Shown in pieces: positions 33,585 to 42,907 of a DNA stretch of 64,000 nucleotides. The notes beneath the pieces were generated by a model. That model saw only the letters and a program-made list of their open reading frames with translations, did no database searches and was not told where the DNA came from. The position numbers and the translations under genes were made by a program. Every line of letters starts with the position of its first letter. The stretch's first letter is position 1. This stretch comes from Polaromonas sp. CG_9.7 (GTDB lineage: Bacteria; Pseudomonadota; Gammaproteobacteria; Burkholderiales; Burkholderiaceae_C): assembly GCF_015752205.1 (NCBI RefSeq), contig NZ_JADOVG010000003.1:1-64000 (forward strand). Direction: 5' to 3'.

Positions 33585-34262
33585 ATGAAATTTGACGACG
33601 TCATCCGGCAGCGCCGCAGTATTCGCGGCTACCTGAACAAGCCCGTGCCCAAGGCGCTCATCCGCGAGGTGCTGGAACTGGCCATGCGCGCCCCCACCTC
33701 GCTCAACACCCAGCCCTGGAATTTTTACGTGGTCACCGGCGAGGTGCTGGACCGCATTCGCGCAGGCAACGTGGAGCGCAATCTGGCAGGCGTGCCCGAT
33801 TCACGCGAGTTTCGCCTGGGGCCGAATTACGCAGGCCCGCACCGCGAACGACAGATTGGCGTTGCCAAGCAACTGTTCGCCGCCATGGGCATTGAGCGCG
33901 AGAACAAGGAAAAACGGCAGGACTGGGTGCTGCGCGGCTTTCGCCAGTTCGACGCACCTGTCTCGATCGTGGTGACATACGACCGCGCCATTCAGGGCAG
34001 CGACATTGCGCCCTTCGACTGCGGCGGCGTGGTCAACTGCATCGTCAATGCCGCCTGGGCGCGTGGCCTGGGCTGCGTGATCAACAGCCAGGGCATCATG
34101 CAGTCGCCCGTGGTGCGAGCTGAGGCCGGCATTCCCGACGACCAGGTGATTCAGACCTGCATCGCCATGGGCTGGCCCGACGAGAGCTTTCCGGCCAACG
34201 CCGTGGTCTCGCAGCGCAAGCCGGTGGATGAAGCGGCGACGTTTCTGGGGTTTGGAGATTGA
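33585..34262 (+). CDS. nitroreductase-family FMN oxidoreductase
   Basis: The 225-residue product has the NfsB/NfnB-type fold: RQRRSIRGYLNKPVPKALI near the N terminus (FMN phosphate), APTSLNTQPWNFYVVTG, and GVVNCIVNAAWARGLGCVIN. The C-terminal IAMGWPDESFPANAVVSQRKP is typical. It reduces nitroaromatics, quinones or similar with NAD(P)H; the physiological substrate is unknown. It is monocistronic, 160 bases after the flavin oxidase. Confidence 0.88.
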   Translation: MKFDDVIRQRRSIRGYLNKPVPKALIREVLELAMRAPTSLNTQPWNFYVVTGEVLDRIRAGNVERNLAGVPDSREFRLGPNYAGPHRERQIGVAKQLFAAMGIERENKEKRQDWVLRGFRQFDAPVSIVVTYDRAIQGSDIAPFDCGGVVNCIVNAAWARGLGCVINSQGIMQSPVVRAEAGIPDDQVIQTCIAMGWPDESFPANAVVSQRKPVDEAATFLGFGD

Positions 34263-34426
34263 GTCAGTGAGTAAAGCAGCACGACAGCACGACTATCGGG
34301 TCCTGCCAAAACGCCGACGGATGAACAATAGCGATCGCTCTGGAACCAGACAAGTCATATTTTTTGACGTAACGTTGCAACCCTAAAACCCGCATACTTC
34401 GAATCGCGCGCTTCAAAGCAAATCCC

Positions 34427-35644
34427 ATGTCTGATTCCCCCCGCCAGCCAGTCCCCACCTCCCCCGGTTCGCGGCGTCTGCCCGCCGCCATCTGGGCGCT
34501 GGGCTTTGTCAGCCTCTTGATGGACATTTCTTCCGAGATGATCCACAGCCTGCTGCCGGTCTTCATGGTCACGGTGCTGGGCACCAGCATGTGGGCTGTC
34601 GGGATGATCGAAGGCGCGGCAGAAGCCACGGCCCTCATCGTCAAGGTGTTTTCTGGCGTTCTCAGCGACTACTGGGGCAAGCGAAAGCCGCTGGCGGTGC
34701 TGGGCTATGGACTGGGCGCGGCGTCCAAACCGCTGTTTGCGCTGGCATCCACGACCGGCCTGGTGCTGGCTGCGCGTTTGATTGACCGCGTCGGCAAGGG
34801 CATTCGCGGCGCGCCACGCGATGCGCTGGTGGCCGACCTGGCACCGCCCGGCATGCGCGGCGCGGCGTTCGGCCTGCGCCAGTCGCTCGACACCGTGGGC
34901 GCCTTCGTCGGCCCGCTGATCGCCATGGGCCTGATGCTGCTCTGGGCAAATGACTTCCGGGCGATTTTCTGGGTGGCGATGGTGCCAGGCTTCATGGCGG
35001 TGGCGCTGCTGCTGTTCGGCGTGCAAGAGCCGGAGCGTGTGCGCCTGCCCAACGAGGCGGCGCGCGTCAACCCGATCAGCCAGGCCAACTTGCGCCGGCT
35101 GAGCGCGCCGTACTGGCGCGTGGTCGCCATTGGCGCGGTGTTCACGCTGGCGCGTTTCAGCGAGGCGTTTTTACTGCTGCGTGCGCTGCAGGGCGGCTTG
35201 CCGGTGGCGTACACGCCGCTGGTGCTGATCGGCATGAACATCGTCTATGCCCTGGGTGCCTATCCCTTTGGCAAGCTGTCGGACGCCGTCAGCCACCGCG
35301 CGCTGCTGGCATGGGGCCTGGTGGTGCTGATCGCTGCTGACGCCCTGCTGGCGTCAGGCAGCAGCCTCATCTGGATCGCAGCCGGCATTTTGCTGTGGGG
35401 TCTGCACATGGCGATGACCCAGGGCTTGCTCGCCACCATGGTGGCCGATACGGCGCCACCCGACCTGCGCGGCACGGCCTTTGGTTTTTTCAATTTGATG
35501 AGCGGGCTGGCGATGCTGCTGGCCAGCACCGTGGCCGGCGTGCTGTGGGACCAGCTGGGCGCGCCGGCCACGTTTGCGGCAGGCGCTTTTTTCAGCCTGG
35601 CGGCGCTGGGATTGTTGTGGCACTGGCGCGGCATGACGCCATGA
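34427..35644 (+). CDS. major facilitator superfamily transporter
   Basis: The 405-residue protein has about 12 membrane helices in two bundles. The loop 2-3 signature is seen as GVLSDYWGKRKPLAVLGYG, and helix 4-5 as RLIDRVGKGIRGAPRDALVADL. A central loop with EPERVRLPNEAARVNP separates the halves. The RxGKGxRGxPRDAL stretch is found in MFS drug or metabolite exporters of this subgroup. Substrate unknown. It is convergent with the SirB1-like gene. Confidence 0.88.
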   Translation: MSDSPRQPVPTSPGSRRLPAAIWALGFVSLLMDISSEMIHSLLPVFMVTVLGTSMWAVGMIEGAAEATALIVKVFSGVLSDYWGKRKPLAVLGYGLGAASKPLFALASTTGLVLAARLIDRVGKGIRGAPRDALVADLAPPGMRGAAFGLRQSLDTVGAFVGPLIAMGLMLLWANDFRAIFWVAMVPGFMAVALLLFGVQEPERVRLPNEAARVNPISQANLRRLSAPYWRVVAIGAVFTLARFSEAFLLLRALQGGLPVAYTPLVLIGMNIVYALGAYPFGKLSDAVSHRALLAWGLVVLIAADALLASGSSLIWIAAGILLWGLHMAMTQGLLATMVADTAPPDLRGTAFGFFNLMSGLAMLLASTVAGVLWDQLGAPATFAAGAFFSLAALGLLWHWRGMTP

Positions 35645-35648
35645 CAGT

Positions 35649-35706
35649 GCTCCTTTAAAGATAGCTACCAGCGCCCTTGCCACCTGCGGAAATGGCCTTT
35701 TTTGTC
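35649..35706 (+). repeat. dispersed 58-bp repeat, copy 7
   Basis: Core GCTCCTTTAAAGATAGC (35649-35665, one mismatch), 19 nt with GCGCCCTTGCC, then TGCGGAAATGGCCTTTTTT. Between convergent MFS and SirB1-like genes; it could also end transcripts on the plus strand. Confidence 0.65.
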
Positions 35707-35712
35707 TAAATA

Positions 35713-36564
35713 TCAGTTGCCAGCGCGGCGCAACTGGCTCACACGCGCAGCAATCGCGTCGGTATCCAGCGCATCGTCGGCATGCGCCAGGTAGGTTTCC
35801 AGGTCGGCCACCGCTGAACCCACGTCGCCCTGCGCCGCCCAGGCCAGGCCCCGGTCGCGGTATTCGGTCCAGGCGTCGGGCTGCAGCACGATGAGCCGGT
35901 CCTGCACGGCAATCAGGCGGGGCCAGTCTTCCTGGGTTTTGTGGATGTCCTGCAGGTTGCGCAGCATGCGGGCAATGATCTCGCGCGGCGGCGCTGACTG
36001 CAGGTACAGCCCCATCGGCACTTCAAACTCTTCGCTGACAGGGCTGCGCTGGCGAAAAGGCTCCAGCCGCTCGGCCAGCTCCTCGCGGCTCAGCGACTGG
36101 CCATTGAACGGGTCGATCACCACCTGGCCCTTGGGCAGGTTGACCTTGACCATGAAATGCCCCGGAAAAGCCACGCCACGCGCGTTCAGCCCCAGGCCAA
36201 CGGCCAGTTCCAGCCACAGCACGGCCAGCGTGATCGGGATGCCGCGCCGGGTGCGCAGCACGGTGTTCAGGTAGCTGTTGTCGGGGTCGTAGTAGTCGTT
36301 GATGTTGCCGCCAAAGCCCAGGTCGCGGAAAAAGAACTGGTTCAGCGCGCGCAGGCGCTGCAGTTCGGGGGCATCAAGGGGCAGCCGGCGCTTGAGGCGG
36401 GCCAGCAACTGGTCCACATCGCCCAGCACCTGCTCGACGTCCAGGTCGGGGTATTCATCCTGCGCCAGGCTGACGGCGGTTTCCAGCAAGGGAAAATGCG
36501 CATCGCTTTGCACCAGGCTGGAAAAGTATTGAAGCGGCGACGGAACGGCGAAATTTAATGGCAT
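35713..36564 (-). CDS. SirB1-family (transglutaminase-like fold, TPR) protein
   Basis: The 283-residue product has the SirB1 N domain: LPLDAPELQRLRALNQFFFRDLGFGGNINDYYDPDNSYLN in short pieces, then RRGIPITLAVLWLELAVGLGL and VAFPGHFMVKV. The C terminus has tetratricopeptide-like helices (EDWPRLIAVQDRLIVL, WTEYRDRGLAWAAQGDV). The catalytic Cys of true transglutaminases is absent. Function is unproven. Position beside murJ is conserved in relatives, as far as I know. Confidence 0.85.
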   Translation of the reverse strand: MPLNFAVPSPLQYFSSLVQSDAHFPLLETAVSLAQDEYPDLDVEQVLGDVDQLLARLKRRLPLDAPELQRLRALNQFFFRDLGFGGNINDYYDPDNSYLNTVLRTRRGIPITLAVLWLELAVGLGLNARGVAFPGHFMVKVNLPKGQVVIDPFNGQSLSREELAERLEPFRQRSPVSEEFEVPMGLYLQSAPPREIIARMLRNLQDIHKTQEDWPRLIAVQDRLIVLQPDAWTEYRDRGLAWAAQGDVGSAVADLETYLAHADDALDTDAIAARVSQLRRAGN

Positions 36565-36657
36565 GGCACTACTTTCTCACAAACCGAACCCCGGTGTGTA
36601 TTGGTAAATATACCGCTGCTTGCGGTGCTTCAAGTGCAAACCAACCGATAGGCTGCG

Positions 36658-38223
36658 TCAGCGTTTAAGCAATTTTCGCAGGTTCAGGCCCGACACCCGG
36701 AGGACTATGAAATATATAGCGCCTGATGCAGTCAGGACAAGCGCAAGCAGCCCGATTCGCTGAAAGTATTGGTGCTTCAGGCCGATCCAGTTCACACCCT
36801 CGGCAGCCCAGAGCAAAAACACCGCCAGCAGTGCGCTGGCTGAAAAAACCTGCAGGCCAAACAGCACCCAGCCCGGCGCCGGCGTGAAGCTGCCGCGCTT
36901 GATCAGCCCGACCAGCAGGCTCAGCGCATTGATCAGCGCGCCGATACCAATGGCCAGCGCCAGCCCGGCATGCTGAAAATACGGCACCAGCGCCAAATTC
37001 AGCAGTTGCGTAATGACCAGCACGACCACGGCAATCTTCACTGGCGTCTTGATGTTCTGGCTGGCATAAAAACCCGGGGCCAGCACCTTGATGGCCACCA
37101 GCCCGACCAGGCCGGCGCCGTAGCCCATCAGCGCAGTGGTGGTCTGCTGCACGTCACGGTCGGTGAACGCGCCGTAGTGATACAGCGTTGCCACCAGCGG
37201 TTCCGAGAACGTCAGCAGCGCCACCGCGCAGGGCACAGCCAGCAGCACGACGATGCGCAGCCCCCAGTCGAGCATGGCCGAGTATTTGACGTCGTCACCC
37301 TCACCCCTGGCCGCCGCCAGTTGCGGCGTCAGCACCACGCCGATGGCCACGCCCAGCATGGCGGTCGGGAACTCCATCAGCCGGTCGGCGTAGGTCAGCC
37401 AGCTGACACTGCCGGGCGTCAGGTGCGAGGCGATCTGGGTGTTGATCAGCAACGAGATTTGCGCAACGCTGACGCCCAGCAGGGCCGGCAACATCAGCTT
37501 GGCAATGTTCTTGCTGCCGGGCTCGGCCCAAGCCGTTCGCAGCGCCGACAGGCTGAAGCCGATTTTCGGCAGCAGCCCCAGCCTGAGCAACGCCGGCACC
37601 TGCACGCCAAGCTGTAGCACGCCGCCCAGCATCACGCCGACGCCCAGCGCATACACCGGCTCGATGCCCAGCGACTTGAACCACGGCGCGCCCAGCCAGG
37701 CCGCGCCAATCATGGACACGTTGAGCAGCACCGGCGTGGCAGCTGGAACGGCAAAACGCCGCCAGGTGTTAAGCACACCGGACGACAGCGCCACCAGCGA
37801 CATGAAGGCGATGTACGGAAACATCCAGCGCGTCATGACCACGGCGGCGTCGTAGCCGCGCGGCGCCTGCTGCAAGCCGCTGGCCATGGCCCAGACCAGC
37901 AGTGGCGCAGCCGCCACGCCCAGCACGCAGGTCAGCAGCAGCACCCAGAACAGCAGCGTGGCAACGCGGTCGATCAGCAGCTTGGTGGCGGCTTCGCCAT
38001 GCTGCGCCTTGTTCGCCGCCAGCACTGGCACGAAAGCCTGGCTGAATGCGCCTTCGGCAAACAGGCGGCGAAACAGGTTGGGAATGCGAAAGGCCACATT
38101 GAAGGCATCGGTCATGGCGCTGGCGCCAAAGCTGGAGGCAATCAGCAGTTCACGCACCAGGCCGGTGACGCGGGACAGCAAAGTGAACAGGGAGACGGTG
38201 GAGGCGGATTTGAAAAGTGACAC
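36658..38223 (-). CDS. murJ: lipid II flippase MurJ (MviN)
   Basis: The 521-residue protein begins at a GTG with the typical MSLFKSASTVSLFTLLSRVTGLVREL. About 14 membrane helices are seen. Diagnostic stretches: FGASAMTDAFNVAFRIPNLFRRLFAEGAFSQAF in pieces, SSGVLNTWRRFAVPA, and PTAMLGVAIGVVLTPQL. It flips lipid II to the periplasm for wall synthesis. In many betaproteobacteria rpsT is its direct neighbour; here 5.5 kb of accessory DNA lies between. Confidence 0.95.
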   Translation of the reverse strand: MSLFKSASTVSLFTLLSRVTGLVRELLIASSFGASAMTDAFNVAFRIPNLFRRLFAEGAFSQAFVPVLAANKAQHGEAATKLLIDRVATLLFWVLLLTCVLGVAAAPLLVWAMASGLQQAPRGYDAAVVMTRWMFPYIAFMSLVALSSGVLNTWRRFAVPAATPVLLNVSMIGAAWLGAPWFKSLGIEPVYALGVGVMLGGVLQLGVQVPALLRLGLLPKIGFSLSALRTAWAEPGSKNIAKLMLPALLGVSVAQISLLINTQIASHLTPGSVSWLTYADRLMEFPTAMLGVAIGVVLTPQLAAARGEGDDVKYSAMLDWGLRIVVLLAVPCAVALLTFSEPLVATLYHYGAFTDRDVQQTTTALMGYGAGLVGLVAIKVLAPGFYASQNIKTPVKIAVVVLVITQLLNLALVPYFQHAGLALAIGIGALINALSLLVGLIKRGSFTPAPGWVLFGLQVFSASALLAVFLLWAAEGVNWIGLKHQYFQRIGLLALVLTASGAIYFIVLRVSGLNLRKLLKR

Positions 38224-38420
38224 CGCAGGAGTTTATGCGCTGCTTGCGCCAGCAACGTCCGAAAACAAATTTGTCGGGCGCAGTCCATGCCGGCACCGGC
38301 CCGGCGCAAGTATTATCAAATGGGTGTTTCCCCTGTGGCGAACCATGCCGCAACGGAGTCCACTTCGTGTTTCGATGCATCCTGCACCCATACACCACGC
38401 AACATTCAGCGACCACATAC

Positions 38421-40559
38421 ATGATCCTTTCCTGCCCATCGCGCACATTGACGTCTCGATTCATGCCTCGCGCAGCCTTTGCCCCTTTCACTCCTGCGCG
38501 TCATGGCGTCAGTCTGGCCTGCGCTGCGTTTCTTGCCATCGCCCTGGCGCCTGTCAAGAGCCAAGCGCAGGAAAGCGCAAACCCCGCACTGCAGGAGGTG
38601 GTCGTCAGCGCCAGCCGGGCCGAGCAGCGCCGCTTTGATGCGCCGGGCGCCATTGACGCGGTACAGGTCGATCCGTTTCGCACCGCCTCCCCGCTGGTCA
38701 ACCTGTCCGAACTGATGGGCAGCGTGCCCGGCCTGCAGATTCGGGACCGGCAGAACTTTGCGCAGGATTTGCAGGTGTCGGTGCGCGGTTTTGGCACGCG
38801 CTCGACCTTTGGCGTGCGCGGCGTGCGCATCCTGGTCGACGGCATTCCGGCGACCATGCCCGATGGCCAGGGCCAGGCGGCCACCGCCAGCCTGACCTCG
38901 GCCAAGCGCATCGAACTGCTGCGCGGGCCGCTGGCCCAGCTGTATGGCAACGCAGCGGGCGGCGTGCTGCAGGTGTTCACCAAAGACCCGCCGGTGACGC
39001 CGGACAAGCCCGAATACAGCCTGTCCGCCGGTGCCGGCTCGGACGGCCAGCGCCGCATCGCCGCCGGCATTGCGGGCGGCAGCGACACGCTGGGCGGACT
39101 GCTGGATGCATCGCGCTACAGCACCGACGGTTTTCGCGACCACAGTGCGGCACGGCGCGAGCAGCTCAATGCCAAGGTCGTTGCCAAGCCGTCGGCGGAC
39201 ACCACCCTTACCGGCATCGTCAATCTGTTCCGCCAGCCACTGGCCGAAGACCCGCTGGGTCTGACGCGTTCGCAGTTCCAGCAAAACCCGCGCCAAGTGG
39301 TGCCGGGCGCCATCACCTTCAACACGCGCAAGACCATCGAGCAAGACCAGGCCGGGCTGGTGGTCGAGCACAAGCTGACCGCCAGCGACACGCTCAATGC
39401 GCGCCTGTACGGCGGCACGCGCAAGGTGGACCAGAAACTGGCCTTCCAGACCAATGGCGTAGTGAACCTGGACCGCAGCTACGGCGGCGTCGGCGCCAGC
39501 TGGACGCATGCCATGCAGGTCAACCAGTTGCCGGTGCGCTGGACGGTGGGCGTCGAAGCCGACCAGTTGCGCGAAACCCGCAAGGGCTTTGACAACCTCG
39601 CCGGCAACAACGGGGCGCTGCGCCGCAACGAAGACGACACCGCGCGCAACAACGATGTGTTTGGCCAGCTTGACTGGACCTTTTCGCCCGACTGGCAGGC
39701 GATTGCCGGCGTGCGCGCCAGCCGGGTGAAGTTCAGCGTCGATGACCGCTTCAACCCGGCGGCCAGCAGCACCAGCGGCAGCGTGGAATACCGCAACACG
39801 AGCCCGGTCATTGGCCTGGTCTGGCATGCCGCCGAAACCCTCAATGTGTACGCCAACCTGGGCACTGGATTCGAAACCCCGACGCTGGCCGAAAGCGCCT
39901 ACCGTCCGGGCGGCGCACCCGGACCGAACTTTGCGCTGAAAGCCTCTAAAAGCACGCAGGGCGAAATAGGCGTCAAGCTGCGCAGCGGCCCGCACAGTTT
40001 TGACGCGGCGCTGTTTGAAGCCAGAAGCAAGGACGAAATCGTGTCGTCACTGTCGAGCGGCGGCCGGGCGATTTTTCAGAACGCCGACAAGACCACCCGG
40101 CGTGGCCTGGAAGCATCGTGGTCTGCCCACTGGACCGGCGGCCTGGATACGCGCCTGGCCTACACGTTGCTCGATGCACGCTTCGAGTCGGCCTATACCG
40201 GCGCGCAAGGTCCGGTGCCTGTCGGCAACCGCCTGCCCGGCGCCCCACGGCACAGCCTGTTTGCCGATGTGCAGGCCAGCATTACCGAATCGGTCAAGGC
40301 CGGACTGGAAACGCGCCTGGAAAGCAAAACGTATGTCAACGACCTGAACACCGACGCAGCGCCGGGTTACGCTGTCTTCAATGCGAGCCTGAGCCGCGAA
40401 TTCCGCTTCAACGGCGCCAAGATGCTGCTGTACGGCCGCATCGATAACCTGCTTGACAAGACCTATGCCGGATCGGTGATCGTCAATGACAACAACGCGC
40501 GTTATTTTGAAGCGGCGGCTGGCCGGCGTCTGTTTGTCGGCGTTCGCAGCAAGTTTTAG
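38421..40559 (+). CDS. TonB-dependent outer-membrane receptor
   Basis: About 712 residues. A signal peptide (VSLACAAFLAIALAPVKSQAQ) is followed by a TonB-box-like EVVVSASR, a plug domain (LMGSVPGLQIRDRQNFAQD, VRGFGTRSTFGVRGVRI, IELLRGPLAQLYGNAAGGV) and a beta-barrel ending in GRRLFVGVRSKF with terminal Phe. Start could also be 38463, which gives a cleaner signal. The ligand (siderophore, vitamin or sugar) is not evident. No Fur box was seen immediately upstream. The nearby sugar dehydrogenase suggests a carbohydrate or PQQ link, but this is conjecture. Confidence 0.88.
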   Translation: MILSCPSRTLTSRFMPRAAFAPFTPARHGVSLACAAFLAIALAPVKSQAQESANPALQEVVVSASRAEQRRFDAPGAIDAVQVDPFRTASPLVNLSELMGSVPGLQIRDRQNFAQDLQVSVRGFGTRSTFGVRGVRILVDGIPATMPDGQGQAATASLTSAKRIELLRGPLAQLYGNAAGGVLQVFTKDPPVTPDKPEYSLSAGAGSDGQRRIAAGIAGGSDTLGGLLDASRYSTDGFRDHSAARREQLNAKVVAKPSADTTLTGIVNLFRQPLAEDPLGLTRSQFQQNPRQVVPGAITFNTRKTIEQDQAGLVVEHKLTASDTLNARLYGGTRKVDQKLAFQTNGVVNLDRSYGGVGASWTHAMQVNQLPVRWTVGVEADQLRETRKGFDNLAGNNGALRRNEDDTARNNDVFGQLDWTFSPDWQAIAGVRASRVKFSVDDRFNPAASSTSGSVEYRNTSPVIGLVWHAAETLNVYANLGTGFETPTLAESAYRPGGAPGPNFALKASKSTQGEIGVKLRSGPHSFDAALFEARSKDEIVSSLSSGGRAIFQNADKTTRRGLEASWSAHWTGGLDTRLAYTLLDARFESAYTGAQGPVPVGNRLPGAPRHSLFADVQASITESVKAGLETRLESKTYVNDLNTDAAPGYAVFNASLSREFRFNGAKMLLYGRIDNLLDKTYAGSVIVNDNNARYFEAAAGRRLFVGVRSKF

Positions 40560-40835
40560 ACCCGCTTATTTTTGATACTGTTGCTGGAATTCTGTGAGAA
40601 CGATGATCACATTAAAGTATTCGTCTGCCATGCTGAGTGTCTAAAACATCTCCGCAGCAACACTGACGCAAAAGGGAGCAAACCAGATCAACGTCGATGC
40701 TGGTTTGATGCCAACAGTCAAGTTCGTCCATACATAACGCGCGCCTGCTTTGGGGACACAGGTTGCGCCGTCAACTCAGGATACAAAAACGCTAAAGAGG
40801 TGGTCACGTTCACTTCCGCTAGGGTGACCGTCGGG
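40560..40835. other. gap between convergent receptor and cytochrome genes
   Basis: No gene is supported. One inverted repeat is visible (AAACCAG near 40683 with CTGGTTT near 40700). GC is lower than in the receptor gene. Confidence 0.5.
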
Positions 40836-41171
40836 TTAATTTATTGTCAGGATGTACTCAGCCAGCGTCTTAGCGTCAGCCTCGGTGACTTGAAGCTGCG
40901 GTGGCATGGCCATCTGTCCCCAAACACCGCCTCCGCCAGCTCGGATTTTCTTGGCTAACATCTCAGCGGCACTGCCATCGCCCTTGTATTTGGCAGCCAC
41001 TTCCTTCATCGACGGCCCTAGCCGTCTTTGATCAATGGCGTGGCAAGCCATGCAGTTGGATTTTTTAAACAATTCTTCGTTTGCGAAAGCCAATCCAGCG
41101 GAAAACAGGGCAGTAGAGGCCAATCCGACGGTTACACCTTTACGAATTGTCAATTTCATATTCATATTCAT
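40836..41171 (-). CDS. cytochrome c551/552-like electron carrier
   Basis: The precursor of about 111 residues has a signal peptide (GVTVGLASTALFSAGLAFA) and a mature domain of about 80 residues with haem site CMACH, GPSMKEVAAKYKG, and the distal Met in MAMPPQLQVTEADAKTLAEYI. This is the small class I cytochrome of the c551 type. The N terminus carries three or four repeats of ATGAAT, so the exact start is ambiguous (41159, 41165, 41171, or GTG at 41177). It is followed by a PQQ-type dehydrogenase transcribed in the same direction and may take its electrons. Confidence 0.88.
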   Translation of the reverse strand: MNMNMKLTIRKGVTVGLASTALFSAGLAFANEELFKKSNCMACHAIDQRRLGPSMKEVAAKYKGDGSAAEMLAKKIRAGGGGVWGQMAMPPQLQVTEADAKTLAEYILTIN

Positions 41172-41299
41172 ATTCACTTCATATAAAAAAGCTCTGAGAG
41201 ACCTGCTGGCCCTGCAGCTGTTCTCATGGGACAGAAATTAATGGGTAAGCACCCTGGTACCCGGCCGCACTGGCATTCAACCGTGCGGCCGGGAACACA

Positions 41300-42628
41300 T
41301 CAAATGGGCGTCATTCGGTAAATTTCACCCTCGTCCGTGGCGACGTACAAGTTTCCATCCGGTCCCTGAACCACAGAGCGGAAACGGCCCGCTGGCATAG
41401 GCAGGGACACGGTACTTCTTTTGGCCGACAAGCCGTCAGTGCTGATGTCCAGAATGTCAAGGCGGTTGCCGACCGGCGTGCCGTGAATACCGATGCCCAT
41501 AAAGGACACAACCATCTTTCCGTCCCAGTTCTTCCATTGCTTGCCACTCAAGAACGTCCCTGAAGACATGCCCTGGGACAAGCCCTCGTTGTTCCAGGCG
41601 GGTTTCATCGCACTCGGATAGGCGCGAAGGTCGGTCATGGACATGAATGAGGATCGTTCTTTGGGGTCCATGGCACCCATCTGGTTGGGGCTGTAGCCGC
41701 AGTAATTGGCAGGACAATCTCCCCGACCATTTTTGTTTGGCCGCGGATCCCATCCGCCGTTTCCACCCGGCACCAGCGCCGTTACCTCATCCGAATGCCA
41801 AGGGCCATTTTCGGCTGTGAAGGGTTGGTTGGTTCCCGGACGGAATGTAATGCCTTGGGGATTGCGGTGCCCATAGGTATAAATGCGCGGATCGAATCCC
41901 TGCGGCGGGTTGTTCCCCGCTGCAGCCTTGCCTTCACGGTCGATGCGCAAGACCTTGCCACCGATGCGCGTCGGGCTCTGAGGCACTTCGCCGTTGTGAG
42001 TATCACCCGTGGTTACATAAAGAAACCCGTCGCTGGGGCCGAACCGCAGGCGCCCGCCATTGTGGGCACCTGGCCCACCGAAAGGAAGATCGCTTGCCGC
42101 TACCTTGTAAGGAATTCCGGTCACGATGTCCTTGCGGTCTGCCAGTCGACTCCCGTCGGCACTGACCGTAAAGCGCATGACGCGGTTGTCAGCGGGCGAC
42201 GCCATGCTTGAAGTGGAATACACGTAAATGAAACGATTTGAAGCAAAGTCGGGGTCGACAGCGACACCGGCCATGCCCGCTTGGCCCTCGCAGAACAGGT
42301 CATTGGCCGTGGTGGCGTAGCCCTGCGCATCTTTCATCCCGAGCAGACGATTGACGGAGCCCGATGGCATCCGGGCCGACAAGCCTTTGCATTTCTCGGT
42401 AAAAAACATCGTCCCGTCAGGCAGGAAAGCCATATCCCACGGACTGCTCAACTTCGACAACACGGTGGTTGAGGATAAATTTGGCGCTTGTACCGGCCCT
42501 TGACCCAGTTGGGGTCCTGCCGCACAAGAAGCCAGAATGCCAGTACCTGCCAAGAGCATATAACTGGTAAGTCTTCCAAAACGCCCGGACGGCGTATGGT
42601 TTTTATTTTTGCGAATCCACTTATTCAT
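41300..42628 (-). CDS. PQQ-dependent aldose-sugar dehydrogenase-like lipoprotein
   Basis: Start at MNKWIRKNKN follows GGAGAC. A signal with lipobox (LLAGTGILASC) gives an envelope lipoprotein of about 420 residues. The beta-propeller of soluble glucose dehydrogenase type is shown by LSSPWDMAFLPDGTMFFTEK, GPGAHNGGRLRFGPSDGFLY, YTYGHRNPQGITF and SVVQGPDGNLYVATD. HNGG and GHRNPQG carry the expected PQQ-contact His and Arg. It likely oxidises aldose sugars in the periplasm and passes electrons to a cytochrome such as the one encoded downstream. Cys-rich inserts (GDCPANYCGYS) are unusual. Confidence 0.85.
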   Translation of the reverse strand: MNKWIRKNKNHTPSGRFGRLTSYMLLAGTGILASCAAGPQLGQGPVQAPNLSSTTVLSKLSSPWDMAFLPDGTMFFTEKCKGLSARMPSGSVNRLLGMKDAQGYATTANDLFCEGQAGMAGVAVDPDFASNRFIYVYSTSSMASPADNRVMRFTVSADGSRLADRKDIVTGIPYKVAASDLPFGGPGAHNGGRLRFGPSDGFLYVTTGDTHNGEVPQSPTRIGGKVLRIDREGKAAAGNNPPQGFDPRIYTYGHRNPQGITFRPGTNQPFTAENGPWHSDEVTALVPGGNGGWDPRPNKNGRGDCPANYCGYSPNQMGAMDPKERSSFMSMTDLRAYPSAMKPAWNNEGLSQGMSSGTFLSGKQWKNWDGKMVVSFMGIGIHGTPVGNRLDILDISTDGLSAKRSTVSLPMPAGRFRSVVQGPDGNLYVATDEGEIYRMTPI

Positions 42629-42907
42629 TTTGTCTCCAATATAAAAGTAATTACCGCTTGAACAAGAACCCAGTCTCCAAAACATTTGTGCAGTCACCAA
42701 AAATTGGTTTTAACCTAACCATGGCCCCTTCGCTCCCCGGGTTTACTCTAGGTAAGGTTCCAACAACACAAAGTCAGGCGTTTTAGCGGCATGGTATTGC
42801 TCATTCGAGGCAATTGGCTTTCAATTCAGGCTTTTTGGAGACCATTTTGAAGTGGTAATGGAGAATTTTTCCCCTATTCACTGCGGCTCGCTTGTGTTGG
42901 GACGAAC

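Noticed and set aside
40572-40958. 128-codon frame after the TonB receptor
   Set aside because: It runs over the 3' end of the cytochrome c gene on the other strand, and the product has no recognisable features.
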